64,000 bases of DNA from Sequoia sempervirens (GCA_007258455.2 VDFB02000003.1:38353084-38417083), one strand, 5' to 3'; counted from the stretch's first letter, positions 12,841-25,800 are shown. Made by a program: numbers and translations. The notes: generated by a model from the letters alone, not told the origin.

Positions 12841-15800
12841 TGTAACGCCCGCCGTGCAAGCCCCAAAGAACAAACAACAAAGAACGCAAATATTTTTTTT
12901 TTTAAAACAAAACAAATAATCAACATACCAAATATTAAATGATCATATACATACTCATATACTTCATTCCATTAAACACAAATAACATAATCAACTATGT
13001 TCTTTGGGGCACACGAGGTCACATCGAAAAAGACATTACTAATCATCAACTCATAAGATATCAAAAAGAACTAATGAAGACAACATTAGATATATAAATA
13101 CATAGATTCCATCACAAGATAAAACCATGAGAAATCACATAACCAAATAAAGTTACAAAGTTGATAACTACATTACAACATCTTCAAATTTTACATCATA
13201 TCAATATAGTTACATCATGAATCCCAAACATGTGGGATGAATACAATATACAAGATTATCAAATACAAAAATATCAACTAGAACAAATCTTCAACTAGAT
13301 GAGACTGAAGCCAACGAACGCTAATGGGGAACCCAACGGTGTGCAGAGCACGTTCCACCTGACCACCCCCATGCTAAGAGGTGACAGAGAAGCAACTCCG
13401 ACCAAGACTGACAACAGAGTACAAACATACAAAAGTACCAACATAGATCCATAACACAATACTCCAACTAAAATGAACAAACAATAACATCATATCATAG
13501 TATCATAAAGATTCAAGATCATAAATCAAACATAAATGACATCATACAAGACCACAAAGCATACTAAAGATGTATCAAAACAATAATCATAAATCAATTC
13601 AAACAAAATCAACAACAATCTAAACCAACTCCCATAACCTACTTCCAGAGAAGTAAAACTCATGGGCAACTAGGGGAGAGTGTCATGCATAATCCTACAT
13701 GAGTGTCCTATGATCTTCCTCTGGACGCGCCGGTCCCATCTATAACATCTATATCTTCCTCCCAAGCACGCCCGGTCCATAGGGTGACTAATGCAGAGCC
13801 ATAAACCTCTCATGAGGACGAGTCACGACCTTGCCGACCATGGCCTTCTCAGCCTTCCATTAGTCTGCGAAAGCACCAATGAAGACAAGGCATCCATTTT
13901 TAAAAATCTTATAATGATATTACTACCCAACCCTCCTAAGTTAATTATTAGGTTTTCACTTGATTAATAACTCACTCGTGGGTTATCCTGAGCCCTTCCC
14001 CTTAAACGGGGCGCCGACCCCCACGAGGAGCCACTCTCCCTAGAGACCCACCAAAACCAAAAAGAAACAGGGGTTGTACCATGCCAACCATGAACATCAA
14101 AATACAACAACAAAAGCAATACACGAGGCATAAACCATCTCACAAATTAAATACCATAACATAATCTCATAATTCGGTACACCCCATTTATAAAACATAA
14201 CTCAACAGAACTCAAGATGAAAAAGTATAAATTCAACAAAACCATCATCCTCTGGAAGACTAAAGTGTTAACACAAAAGGGTTCCCACATCAATGAACTA
14301 ACAATATCCCAAACCCAACAATGCAACAAGACGAAATTTCAAAAATAAAAATAAAAGAACAACTTATTTACTTTCATAATAAATTCTATTCCAAAAATAT
14401 TCACACTAAAACAAGAAATAAATAAACAATGCTGTCATAAATTCGTAATTGATTTTTCTACTAACTTATCCTCTCAAAGTTGTAATTTAACAAATCAATA
14501 ACAAAACAAAAGATTTCTTTCTATTTAACTATTATTTCCATTATAACAAATTCTGCTTTATTTTAACCAGAAAAGAAACAGAATATATTTTTTTACAAAA
14601 TAAATAATACAACAACAGTTAAATCAGAGGAATCAGAATAAATGAATTAATAAACATATATATACAAATACAAATATAAATACAAATATATACATATAAT
14701 ATATATACATATATATATATATACATATATATATATTTATAAAAATAAAAATCCGCACAGTAAATAAAAATATAGAATTCGCGTATTAAAAGAAATTTAA
14801 ATACATACAAATTTAAATGGGAAATTTTAATCCCAACACACAGGCACGGGAAAATACGCCCGGCCGTGGGCAGTCTACGGACTGCTGTGGACAGTCCGCA
14901 GACTATCACATGGTACCATCGGTGGTGTGGTGGGTACAGCTGCGGCCGAACCACCACACAGCCACAATATAATATATATAAAACCTAAAATTAAATACTA
15001 TGCACAGTGGCCGACGGAGCAATTCGACGAATTAAATTTTTGTTCAAATTTTTTCATATGTATAAATATATGTGGATATATATATTTATATATATATATA
15101 TCTAATATATATATATATATGTATATACACTGGAATTTGAGCATTTCAAAAATAGGGAAAGATATATATACTATACATTTCACTGTGCATAATTGAAATA
15201 AAAAGAAATGTTTTATAAAGTATATGTATGAACTAGAATATCACAACCTAGAAATTTGTTGAAAGGAGATTGCCCTTAAACAAATATGTATATTATATTT
15301 AAAAAAAAAAATGAAACAACAGAACTACTATTCATTTCCAGATTGCAAACAAAACCCCTTTTCAATAAACAATAGCCTAGAACCCCAAAGAAATTCTATT
15401 TTGACAAATAACAATCCCAATCCCCAGTTAAATCTTTGTTGATTAAACAACAACCCAATGAATTTTCTTTTCACAAACATTTGAATTCCAACCCCAAATA
15501 AAAAATTTATACGCAGCGAAACAATTCCTATCAATTTGAAATTTTATTTGATGCTACAATAATTAAATAAGAACAGAACCTGGCATCCTGCATTTGAAGA
15601 AGATCTGTAGAAGCTTTATCCCTTTTGTCGATCCAATCCTTCGCCAATGAATGTTTCCAGCAGCAGCTCCGAGATCCTCCCTCAACTCAAATCTTATTCC
15701 TCAATGAATTCTCAGAATAATAAAGGAATGCAATACTATAACAGGAAAATTGACTGCCAAAATTTCTCCAAAATCTGTTGGAAAGAGAATGCAACCCCCC

Positions 15801-16746
15801 TTCCAATCCTCTAAATAAAATCTCACACAAAAGTCTCTTCCATTTCCTCTTCCAGCGAATACCAAAAGTCACTTCTCCAAAAATGAAATTTAATTACATT
15901 CAAATCCACAAAAGATTGAGCTCTTTTTATTTTGTTTATTTATTTATCATTTCCTCAAACAAATTAAATAATTATATGCACAGTAAAATAATTAAAAACA
16001 ACCATTTGTAAGATTAAAATAAATGTAATATTTTACCACTATTACTAATATTTATCTATTGCTTTATTTATTTACTATTTTATGTTTTTATTTTATTAAT
16101 TGTTTAATTATTTAAATCACAACCTAAAACCATACACCACATTAGATAAATCATAAAATCACAATAACATACAAAGACCAATGCAACAACACAATGACTA
16201 TGACCAAGACGCACAAACCAAGAAGGTACAAAACTGTTGACACCTTGAAACGGAGTTACTTTCATGTCACCTTTATTCAACTTCCTGCCATTGGGTTGGT
16301 TCAATGCTCGCCCAGACCTATCGAAATAGGTGGAATCGAGTCTTATTCCTGCAAAGCCTTCATCCAACAAGGTGATATACAATATACATACATAAAATCA
16401 ATTACAAGGCATTGTGAGAAGGATTTGCAGTGTAGCAGGGCGCTCACGAATGAGTGATGCTACCTGCCCTCACCAATTCATAACATCATCTAAAGCATTA
16501 TAAGTTTACATTAATTTGCATCAAAATCATCAATTACTATTTTCTAGTCTACTGAATTCCAAATCATTTCATCAAAACAATCGTAATTAAATATCATCAT
16601 AATATCCATGGCATCATAAGAGTATATAATCAGTAACAGTCTAAGCTACCACAACATAATATCGACAGTATCATCAAAATCACAATGTGCCAAACAAAAC
16701 CACAGAGAATGTCAAAAATTCAAGCAATAACATGAGGGGTATTACA
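12841..16746 (-). repeat. Shared LTR: 5' LTR of A and 3' LTR of B
   Basis: This LTR of 3906 bp starts TGTAACGCC and ends GGGGTATTACA. It aligns with 4118-8047 throughout. Differences are frequent (mostly C/T and G/A) in the left three quarters, but 15742-16470 appears identical to 7042-7770. A primer binding site abuts its left edge (element A) and a polypurine tract abuts its right edge (element B), so one LTR serves two internal regions. Confidence 0.88.
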
Positions 16747-16767
16747 TCCTCCCCCCTAAAATTCGGC

Positions 16768-18300
16768 TTACTCCTGGAAGCCAGTAAAAAGATAAGGATA
16801 AGAATCCCTGATACGAGAGGCATCCTCCCAAGTAGCTGAAGCCTCATCATTCGGGTCCCACTGAACCCGCACCTGATCAATCTCTCTGCCTCTGAGGGTA
16901 AGTCACCGACTCTAAAGCACGGCCACGGGCTCGAGTGCCAGCTGCCCGTCCTTGACCTGAAGAGCATTCCAATCCAAAACATGAGTAACATCAGGAAAAT
17001 ATGGTCTAAGAACAGAAACATGAAATACATCGTGGATTCGCGAAAAACTGGGTGGCAAAGCTAAACGGTAAGCAACAGGTCCAATCCGCTCCAACACCTC
17101 AAAGGGTCCAACGAAGTGAGGCGCAAGCTTCGAACCCTTTCCGTAACGAATTGGGCTCTTCCACGGGCGCACTCGAAGGAACACCCAATCACAAACTGCA
17201 ACTGCCGATCGACTCTATGAGCGTCAGCATACTTCTTCTGTCTATCCTAGGCAGCTACAAGATGCTCCCGAATGCGAGACACCTGCTGCTTCATATCTCT
17301 AAGCATTTCGGGCCCAAGAAGCACCCTATCCTCCAATCGATCCCAACTCAGAGGAGTACAACAAGGACAACCATACAAAGCCTGGAAAGGAGCCATACCA
17401 ACAGAACTATGGTACCCATTGTTATATGCAAACTCAACCAAGTACAGATAGTCCTCCCAACGTGATTGCTGATCCATGACATACATGTGAAGCATATCCT
17501 CAAGCACCTAGTTAACCCTCTCAGTTTGACCATCAGTTTCAGGGTGATAGGCAGAACTGAAATTCAACTTCGTTCCCAAGGACTGCTATAAAGATGTCCA
17601 CAATGCAGACGTGAATACCGGGTCTCTGTCAGAAATGATCCTCCGTGGTATCCCATGCAATCTAACTATATCATTCATGAACACCTTAGCAACATAAGAT
17701 GTCGTATACGAAGATAGAACAGGAGAAAAATGAGCTACCTTAGTCAATCTATCAATTGTGACCATAATAGCATCATGTCGTCTAGATGACATAGGCAACC
17801 CAACAATGAAATCCATGGAAATAACATCCCATTTCCACTCCGAAACAAGGTGAGGCTGTAGCAATCCTGTTGGATGATGATGTTCAGCCTTCACTCTCTG
17901 ACATTCAAGACATCAAGCCACATAGTCGGCGATATCCCGCTTCATTCCTGACCAAAAATAGAGTGACCGTAGATCCGCATACATTTTCTTAACTCCAGGA
18001 TGTGCTGCGTAAGGTGCCCGATGACCTTCTGTCAAAATCAAGGTACGAAGGCCCTCTGAAGAAGGTACATACAATCGTCCAGAGAACCGCAAAGCACCAT
18101 CCGAATCTAACGAATAACCAGCAAATTTCCCCTCCAAAGCTCTACCTGATTCTACCTCAGCTTTCACCTCTGAATACCAACTATTTGAAGGAAGGGCTGC
18201 GAGAATCTAACTCTTCAAATCCACCTCAAGAGACATTGCAGAAACCTCATGCCTACGCCGAATTAGAGCGTCAACCACCACATTTTCCTTACCCTGAATA
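16768..18300 (-). pseudogene. Integrase and chromodomain of Tekay copy B (broken)
   Basis: The organisation matches copy A: HPGVKKMYADLRSL in the zinc region, then MDFIVGLPMSSRRHDAIM and IISDRDPVFTS in the core, and a C-terminal chromodomain ending near 16768. A stop replaces a residue just after DIADYVA (about 17912), another lies after WTSL (about 17585), and a frameshift near 17200 breaks the C-terminal domain. Confidence 0.87.
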
Positions 18301-19711
18301 TATTTAACTTCAAAATCATACTCACACAAAAATTCCATCCACCTTCTTTGCCTTGCATTCAAATTCGGCTGCGTAAAGATGTATTGCAAACTCCGATGAT
18401 TTGTATGCAACTCAAACCGCTGCCCTAACAAAAAGTGCCTCCATCTCACAAGAGCGTGAACAACTGTGGCCAATTCAAGGTCATGTGTGGGATAATTGAG
18501 TTCATGGTCTTTTAATTTCTGAGATTTATAGGCAATCACTCTCCCATCCTGCATCAAAACAGCTCCAAGACCCTCCAACGAGGCATCCATACAAACCACG
18601 AAATCACCTGAAGGATCCGGTACTGCCAAAATAGGAGCACTAGTCAATTTTTCCTTAAGGGTTTGGAAAGCTATCTGACACTGCTCAGACCAAAGAAATT
18701 TCTTTCCTTTCCTCTGAAGCGATGTGATAGGATGCGCAATCCTCGAAAAGCCCTGAACGAACCGCCGATAATACCCAGCTAGTCCCATGAAACTGTGAAT
18801 TTTTGAGACATTAGTGGGCACGGGCCAATCTATGATAGCCTGGATCTTAGCAGGATCCACTGAAATTCCCTCACCAGAAATCACATGGCCTAGATACTGA
18901 ACTTCAGTCTTATAAAAGTCACACTTTGCCAGATTGGCATACAACTGGTATCCCTTAAGCACTGCAAAACCTGCTTTAGGTGCACCTCATGTTCCTCCAT
19001 AGACTTAGAATAAATCAAAATATCATCAAGAAACACGAGGATGAACCTATCCAAGTAAGTTCGAAACACCCCATTCATTAGACTCATAAAGACTGAAGGT
19101 GCATTCGTTAACCCGAACGACATCACTGTGAACTCGTAGTGTCCGTACTGAGTACGAAATACAGTTTTATGAATGTTGGCCTCTGCTATCTGCAACTGAT
19201 GATACCCTAATTTAAGGTCGATCTTGGAAAATACCTTTTCCCCTTTTATCTGATCAAAGAGATCATCAATCCTAGGAAGGGGATAACGATTCTTTACTGT
19301 TACCTTGTTCAATTGCCGGTAATCGATACAAAGGCGGAGAGACCCATCCTTCTTTTTGACAAAGATCACTGGTGCTCCCCAAGGAGAAACACTAGGGCGG
19401 ATAAACCCCTTAGCTAACAATTCTTCCAATTGTAGACGAAGCTCTTGGAGCTCCTGTGTGGTCATCCTGTAAGGAGCCCGAGAGATAGGCTCAGCCCCAA
19501 GCACCAAATCAATCCTGAAATCCACCTCTCGCTTAGGAGGCATACCTGGTATCTCACTAGGGAAAACATCGAAAAACTCAGCAAGAAGAGGGTAATCATT
19601 CAATGACACCTCATGGCTAACCTCCGACTCGAGGTCACTAACCGATACTGCAAAGAGTTGACAACCCTGACGAAAACACCTTTTTAACTGCATAGTTGAA
19701 ATCATTCTCAA
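18300..19711 (-). pseudogene. Reverse transcriptase and RNase H of Tekay copy B (nearly open)
   Basis: A continuous stretch of 273 codons (19711-18890) covers most of RT, including [48 protein letters not shown] and the intact catalytic [13 protein letters not shown] frameshift near 18950 separates it from the next open stretch (18962-18207), which carries the RT connection, RNase H ([13 protein letters not shown]) and the start of the integrase linker. Both RT catalytic Asp residues are present. This is the best-preserved RT in the window. Confidence 0.9.
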
Positions 19712-19723
19712 GGAAACAGGCCT

Positions 19724-20190
19724 CTAAACACCCACAATTTCCACCTCATTACCAAAATCATCCACACACCGCACTGCTTTACGGTGAAAATCTATCAAGG
19801 CACAATGAGAGCTTAACCAATCCATGCCCAAGACCACATCATAAGAACCAAGTGGAAGAATTCTGAGGTCCACCTTAGTAGACATTGCCCCTAACTCTAA
19901 CCTACAAGCCTGTACCAATTTTCTCGACCACAACCTTGGATCCTGAAGCTAATTCAACCTGCCACTTTTCGCATTGCTTGATTGGCCCCAGTTTACATCG
20001 CTCAACAACTAAAGGAGAGATAAAAGAATTAGATGCACTAGAATCAAAAAGTACTGAAATGTTAAACTTATGTAATGAACCTGTGGTATCAATGACAGTA
20101 CTCTGATGATCCACCTGCTGATTATCCACTATTGCGAAGACTCGGTGAGATCTCCCTGCGTCTCCCACTGTCGGCTCAGACATAGCTGGT
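19724..20190 (-). pseudogene. Aspartic protease of Tekay copy B, altered active site
   Basis: An open stretch at 20183-19902 shows the N-terminal lobe with VLFDSSASNSFIS. In the family this motif is normally DSGA, so the Gly is replaced by Ser. The C-terminal lobe DVVLGMDWLSSH follows in another frame (19933-19724), so there is also a frameshift near 19915. The enzyme is probably inactive. Confidence 0.8.
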
Positions 20191-20857
20191 TTCTGACTAA
20201 ACTATGAAGTGCTCCTCTAAGGACACATCCTAGCAATATGCCCCTGCTTCCCACACGAGAAACATCCAGAACCTCGACCAAAACCTCTTCCCCCGGATGG
20301 AGCATTCGATTGCTAGAAACTCCCACGACTAGGTGGAGACTGAAAACTCAATGTAGGCTGTTTCGAACGTGTACGATTCCTGTTCCGATCCTTGCGAAAC
20401 TAAAAGTGACCACCCTGCTAAGAAATAGTATTCTTGTGCTTCGGTTGAGATTGTTGCTGCTGACCCCCTCTTGAAGGCCCAAAATGACTCTTAGAAGGTC
20501 CTGTTGCCTGTGTCTGACCCCCTTGCGAACCAGCTCTAGGAGTGGGCACACTACCAATCTGAACTCCTACATGACCACCCAACGCCATAGCCAAGTTCTC
20601 CTCTACCAAGCAAGCCTTTTCGACAGCAACTTCCATGGTCTTAGGTTCGAAGACTTGTACACCACCACTGATGCGAGCATTCAAACCTCGAACAAAATGC
20701 TGAACCAACATTCCTTCATCATGGCTAATCCCTGCATACTGTTTCAGTTCATAGAAGCGACGTTCATACTGTTCTATTGACATTGCCATTTGCTTAAGAT
20801 CATGGAATTCATCCGCCCTGCGCTGCCTCCAATGATCTGAGAGGTAGCGAGCCCTGA
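20190..20857 (-). pseudogene. Gag C-terminal part of Tekay copy B (5' truncated)
   Basis: From about 20790 leftward it reads MAMSIEQYERRFYELKQY, LVQHFVRGLNARISGG and a Gln/Ser-rich linker. A zinc knuckle with all four ligands (CFSCGKQGHIARMC) lies at 20223-20264. The gag N terminus, including the FDGS core present in A, is absent because the element is broken at 20857. Confidence 0.85.
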
Positions 20858-20865
20858 AGCGAGCC
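20846..20865. other. Break junction of copy B with an 8-bp repeat
   Basis: AGCGAGCC occurs at 20846-20853 inside gag and again at 20858-20865, exactly where homology to the element stops. A repeated filler at a break is typical of templated end-joining. Confidence 0.6.
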
Positions 20866-21840
20866 TATGATGAGGTATTTTTAGGAATTAGGGCATAATT
20901 GTGTATAAATATAGGGTTTTCCCTCTCATTTTACCTAATTCATTCACTTCTCTTTCTTTCATCATTCATCTTCATCATTCTTCTCAAACAAGGTAGGACA
21001 TCAAAATAGCTCTCTAAGGCATTCAAAGGTTGAATCAACATCCATTGCTGAAAAAATTCAAGATCAATCATCATGGCAAGGTACAAACTCCATTGTTTCA
21101 TGCTTCATTACATTATTTCTCCATTTTGGTTTAATTACCTAAAAAGGGGTTTGGTAAACCCCCATGCCCTAACAATCAACATTTTCTCCTTCTCTTCTTG
21201 TGTGTTTGCAGATTTAGGAACTTTGAGGGTTTGAAGATCATTTAATATTAGGTTGAAGACCTCCCCTTGCTTGCAAATCCAAAATATCCATTAAAAGTCA
21301 CTTTTAGGCCAAAAATCAGAGTTTCATAATCAAACACCTGTCAAGAACCAAAGTGCAGACTGAGGGATTCCACTTCCACTTTCGAATTTTCAAAAATTCA
21401 AAAGTGGACTAAGTTACCAACAGTGGTGGCTTAGTCCCACTAAACCATTTTTTCAAAGGTTTTTACAGATTTGGATACCCATTTGGCTAAAACGGGTTTC
21501 TAAGTAGTTTTTCAAGAACTGGGACTAAGTGTCCCAGTTGGCTTTTGCATCAGGTTTTTTAGGATTTCAAACCTACATTCCATCCTTTTTCAGTCTCCAG
21601 GTGCACATATTCTATTTCATAGCTTTTTGTCTAATTTTTTTTGCATTTGTATGCCATTTATCACATGTTTGCATATCACAATGTGTTTTCCAGAACTTTG
21701 CATTTCTTAGGTTTTAGCATCAATAAATCATCTTTCTTTTAGTTTATTGCATTAAGACACTACATTTAGACACATTGCATCTCTTTTACATTAATCTTGA
21801 GTGTAGACATTAGCATTTTGGCCCCAATTCCTCTCCTTTT
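20866..21840 (+). promoter_or_regulatory. Promoter/leader-like segment with TATA box and possible intron
   Basis: TATAAATA at 20904-20911 is followed by a CT-rich leader and an ATG at 21073. That ATG is followed at once by AAG|GTAC, and a pyrimidine-rich tract ending TTTGCAG lies at 21211. Removing 21081-21211 gives an open reading frame of only 13 codons, so this is not a host gene that I can name. It could be the right part (TATA, R, U5, leader) of an LTR element interrupted by the Tekay array. The sequence 21380-21540 contains GACTAAGT repeats shared with 4035-4075. Confidence 0.4.
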
Positions 21841-23430
21841 AGGTGAAAAACCTAGAAGAGTTAGAGGAACCCTTGGGTAACCCAAAATCATTGTTTACAA
21901 TTACTATGGTCAATAATGTGGTATAGATAAGTAAACAAAAATAACACTTTGATATAGAATTTAGTGTGTGGAGGAACAAAAAATTTAGAATAAAAGAAAT
22001 AGTTAGTTTGAAGATGAGAAAAAATTGGGAAGGAAACAATGAACCTAAGGATCTAGGTGGGAATGCATAGAATAATTTATGATAAATCTAGTGCACATTT
22101 AATATTGGAAGGATATCAAAGATTATTTTGCATGGATACCAAAAATGAGGAGATGAAGAGAAAAATCATGAGTGGAGATGGATAGTGCATGGTGGATTGA
22201 GATGCGTCAAAGATGGAAGAAGGAACTAGAGAGGGAGAATTATGGCTTGGTTGTAGCAACCTTTGGTTATCATATGGAGGATATACAACATGAGGTCCAA
22301 GAGGCCTAAGTGATTATAGAAGTCACATATATTAGAGGTTTTGTGGAGGAGGCTCGTTTGACAAGTATAATATGGGATTATGAAACATTGCATGTTGTTG
22401 AGGGAGAAAATGTATTAATAGAATTTATTCTATGGAGTTACAAGAGAAGGATAAATTAAAGAGGTACAAATAAATTGGTGTCATGGAGAGCATGAATTAA
22501 ATTAAGAAAAATAATTATAGCTAAAGTAATAATCAAGATGAAGGTGGGATGTGAAAGGTTAGTAGTTGTTGAGAAATAATTTCTTATTCCTTTATATATT
22601 TTAAAACTATAATGCCCAAATTTTATTGATATTAATGAGTAAAAATAAGGCCAACAATTTTTGTGTCAAAAATTGCAATATAAACATATTACAATGCACA
22701 CAAACACACACCAAGGATGTCATACATGATAACACAATATAAAACCATAAATGCATATTTGCACAAGAAAATAATTAAACCATAATGAGACAATTAATCA
22801 TAAAGTTTGATAAGGGAGATAAGGTCTTATCCTAAACCAATTATTAGGTACTTCTAGCCACCACCAAGACATGCAAACCAAGAACTAAAGAAAAAAGAAA
22901 AGAAATTCATCATTTGATTACTTAATTTGAGTATAAATAAATACATATCTAAAGAAAACAACATTATATTAAAACATAAACCTTTTGACTAAAAATTTAT
23001 TTAATTCATTTAATTCCTTTACTATAAAATATACATTTACAAAGGAAAAAATATTAGAATATAGAATTATTCAAAAAACCAATAATAGATTGATAAATCC
23101 TGTACAACGCCCAAAATAGAGTTAACGTATTACATGATCTTTCTAACAATGTAAAAAAGCTAGTCATAATGTAGTTTTCAAGGGAGTAATTACTCATCAA
23201 AGGTCTAGACAAAACTCTATAAAAATAAGAATAGTACAAATTTATCTTGAGTAACAACCTTAGAAAAAGGAAGTTGGTTTCGTAGAGAACCAAACTATAA
23301 ATTTTAGTAGAAAAATATAAGGCCAAGATGCTTTTTCAAAACTCCAAAAAATTCTGAAACTAATTAGACATCTTCATTAAACATCTAAAAATTGAGAAAA
23401 ACATGTTTTCTAGAAATTAAATATTGCTTA
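21841..23430. other. AT-rich stretch, no gene recognised
   Basis: I see no domain in any frame. A short phrase near 22858-22890 (ACCAAGACATGCAAACCAAGAA) resembles one in the Tekay LTR at about 7500-7525, so an old LTR fragment is possible but unproven. Confidence 0.4.
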
Positions 23431-23803
23431 TGTTAGAAATTGTGAAAAACACAGAAGAAGTGGGATCAAACAACAAATGAGAGCACCTTCCATGCATGAG
23501 ATTTGCTAACAATGATTTGTTATTTCCTCAAAAATAAAAAAATTACAAGAGATGCAAAGAGCTTTCACTTAATTGAATACTATAATGAAGGAGAGTGCTT
23601 ATAAGAGCAAACCCTAAATGAGAAAGGGATTAGATCATGAAAAGTGTCATCATCCTATGTGATGAGATAAAATGATCTAATAATAGCTCAATCTAATAAA
23701 AGAAAAAACACTCCTAAATTTAGCTTAAGTGCATACAATAAAATTATCCTAATAGTTAATTAAAGATTGATTAATCATTAGCTAATGAATGATTACTCTA
23801 ACA
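23431..23803 (-). repeat. 3' LTR of the small non-autonomous element
   Basis: 373 bp, TGTTAGAAAT to TACTCTAACA, with perfect terminal inverted TGTTAGA / TCTAACA. The polypurine tract (minus strand TTAAGGGGGG) abuts its right edge at 23804-23813. Confidence 0.85.
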
Positions 23804-23813
23804 CCCCCCTTAA
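23804..23813 (-). promoter_or_regulatory. Polypurine tract of the small element
   Basis: CCCCCCTTAA on the plus strand, i.e. TTAAGGGGGG on the minus strand, directly before the LTR start TGTTAGAG. Confidence 0.75.
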
Positions 23814-25790
23814 GAGTAACTTAGGGAGTACCTTAAAACCTTAAAAAGAGAATGCATAAAAAAATGCATGAATGGGTTCTAATAAACAAGGCTTGATGAG
23901 GTACCCATGTACAAACAAACTAATCTCTCATAACTAGAGAAAATTAGATAACCTCATGGGAAAAACTCCACTCCAAAAGAGAGAAAGGAGAATGAAGGAC
24001 TAAGGATCCTCCAAAATAATGTCCCAAAAAGAATAGGAACATGAAGAACATCATTGAAGCATGAGGAAGCTGTAGAAAATTTTCAAAAGATGATTGCTAT
24101 AGTGTTGAAATGAAGAACCTTCTGTAAAACAAATGATGATCGGGATCAAGAGGACAAGAATCTGCATGACTGCCTGCAACAACACTACTAAAAAATGATC
24201 AAATTACAAACAAATAAAAACTTATGATAGTCAAAGATACAAATGGCACATGAATTTACATGAGTGATCCCAATGACACTCTCAACCATGCAAGATGTAA
24301 GTTGAAAATATAGGTACCAATAGTATGAAGAACATTGATCCAGTTAAAATGAAGGTCACCTCCATAAAACATGAATGCAAGAGTGTCCAAATGGAAAATT
24401 CTCCATATCACCGAAATGCATGGGTAACCAACTGCTGCATCCACCTTGTACATATGAACAAAAACTAGATACATAGATAGCTCTAAAAAAAACCAAGGAA
24501 GAATTAGCACCAACAATAGAAACCCCCAAATAATGCTGATAAGGGAGAGCCATGATAGGTCCATGAAAATTGTGTGGCACCAATAAGTGCATGAATGAGA
24601 ATAAATGACATTTGAATGTGCACATGAAAGTACCTGCAACTAAAAATGGTGTGTAAACAAGACACACACATATGAGGCAATAATTATTAGGATTTGATGT
24701 TGTTGTGGAAGGGACACTCACTTGAAAAAGGTGTGATGGAAAAAAAGGCACTACACAAGCCCCCTGGAACTTTATATTATAATGCAAGTACAAAAGACAA
24801 GAAGATGTGCGAAATATCCAAAAATATGCACCAAAGTGACACTTTATCTCAGTGTGTCTACAAAAGAGAAAGTGCTTACAAAATATTTCTATAATACCCA
24901 AATGTGACAAAATACTAGAAATATATGTATAACAACCAAAAACAAGTCATCCCACGTAAAAAAAAAAATTCCAAGAGCTAAAACATCCAAGTAATTCACC
25001 AGAATGTGAAAACACAAAAATTTGAATAAAATGTACCTAGAGAAAAATCTAGAAAAAGTGCAAGGATAGTTGTGAATATCTCTAAAAGACCTTTACAACA
25101 CTATAAAAATAATGAAAAATAGAGAAACTAGTCATAATTTATGAGTTTGGGAGTGAAAATAGCATATCTGACTTCAATAGGATGTAAATTGAACCAACAA
25201 AAAAATGGTGATGAGACTCACATCACTGGATAGTACACAAAACCAACTTTTTGATGATATCTCATTTGCTCAATTTCAATATTGTACGCCCATGTTATGG
25301 CCAAAATAAAAAACTGCTCCTTTAGGGAACAAAGGGCTTGGAGGGGGTTTGCTTGCCTTCATACTATTGATGTCATGCTGACATCAACAAAATATTCTAA
25401 AGAATATTCTCTTGATTGACAAAATATCTGGGTGCTGAAAAATATTCCACTAGGATATTCCTATATGATGCTAGAATATTCGAAGAGATTTCCCAGGCCA
25501 AAAAATTTGAGTCATCAATTGGTAAAGTTTTTCACTCACTGGAAAATTAAAAAACTACCAATTTTTTTCCTTAGAAGCTCCTAATGTCAACTATAAAAAA
25601 TTTATAGTCAAAATTTGTCTGTTTGACCTCTTGAACACAATGGTGAACTTCATTTTTCTCCAACATGCACAAAAAAATGTATAAGTCCAAAACCTACAAA
25701 AAATATGAAGATTCTAGGAGATTTGATGCCCCTATAGCCCTAGCTGAAGAAAACCCTCAATATTCGAGAAGGGGTTTGTTGAGTCCATGC

Positions 25791-25800
25791 TTTGATACCA
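25791..25800 (-). promoter_or_regulatory. Primer binding site of the small element
   Basis: TTTGATACCA on the plus strand is TGGTATCAAA on the minus strand, one change from the usual TGGTATCAGA of initiator tRNA-Met sites. It lies with no gap beside the LTR at 25801. Confidence 0.8.

Larger units (their letters stand above)
4118..20857 (-). mobile_element. Tandem Tekay/Del chromovirus array: LTR - internal A - LTR - truncated internal B
   Basis: Two LTRs of about 3.9 kb begin TGTAAC and end TATTACA. Between them lies a minus-strand gag-pol, and a second minus-strand gag-pol of the same family follows the right LTR. The pol order is gag, protease, RT, RNase H, integrase, chromodomain, which places it in the Ty3/gypsy chromoviruses; the full C-terminal chromodomain fits the Tekay/Del clade. 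The middle LTR serves as 5' LTR of A and 3' LTR of B, a layout usually explained by unequal recombination between copies. B lacks its own 5' LTR and gag start. The array as a whole has no matching target duplication because the right end is broken. Confidence 0.85.
16747..20857 (-). mobile_element. Internal region B of a second Tekay copy, truncated within gag
   Basis: This is homologous to 8048 through about 12160 of copy A in the same orientation. It has fewer stops than A and longer open stretches, so it entered the genome later or was better preserved. Homology stops at about 20857, in the middle of gag. The gag N terminus, primer binding site and 5' LTR are missing. Confidence 0.87.

Noticed and set aside
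24256..24910. Two overlapping minus-strand ORFs (127 and 184 codons) in the small LTR element
   Set aside because: They are Cys/His/Phe-rich with no gag or pol motif and look like random open frames in AT-rich sequence. A novel protein cannot be fully excluded.
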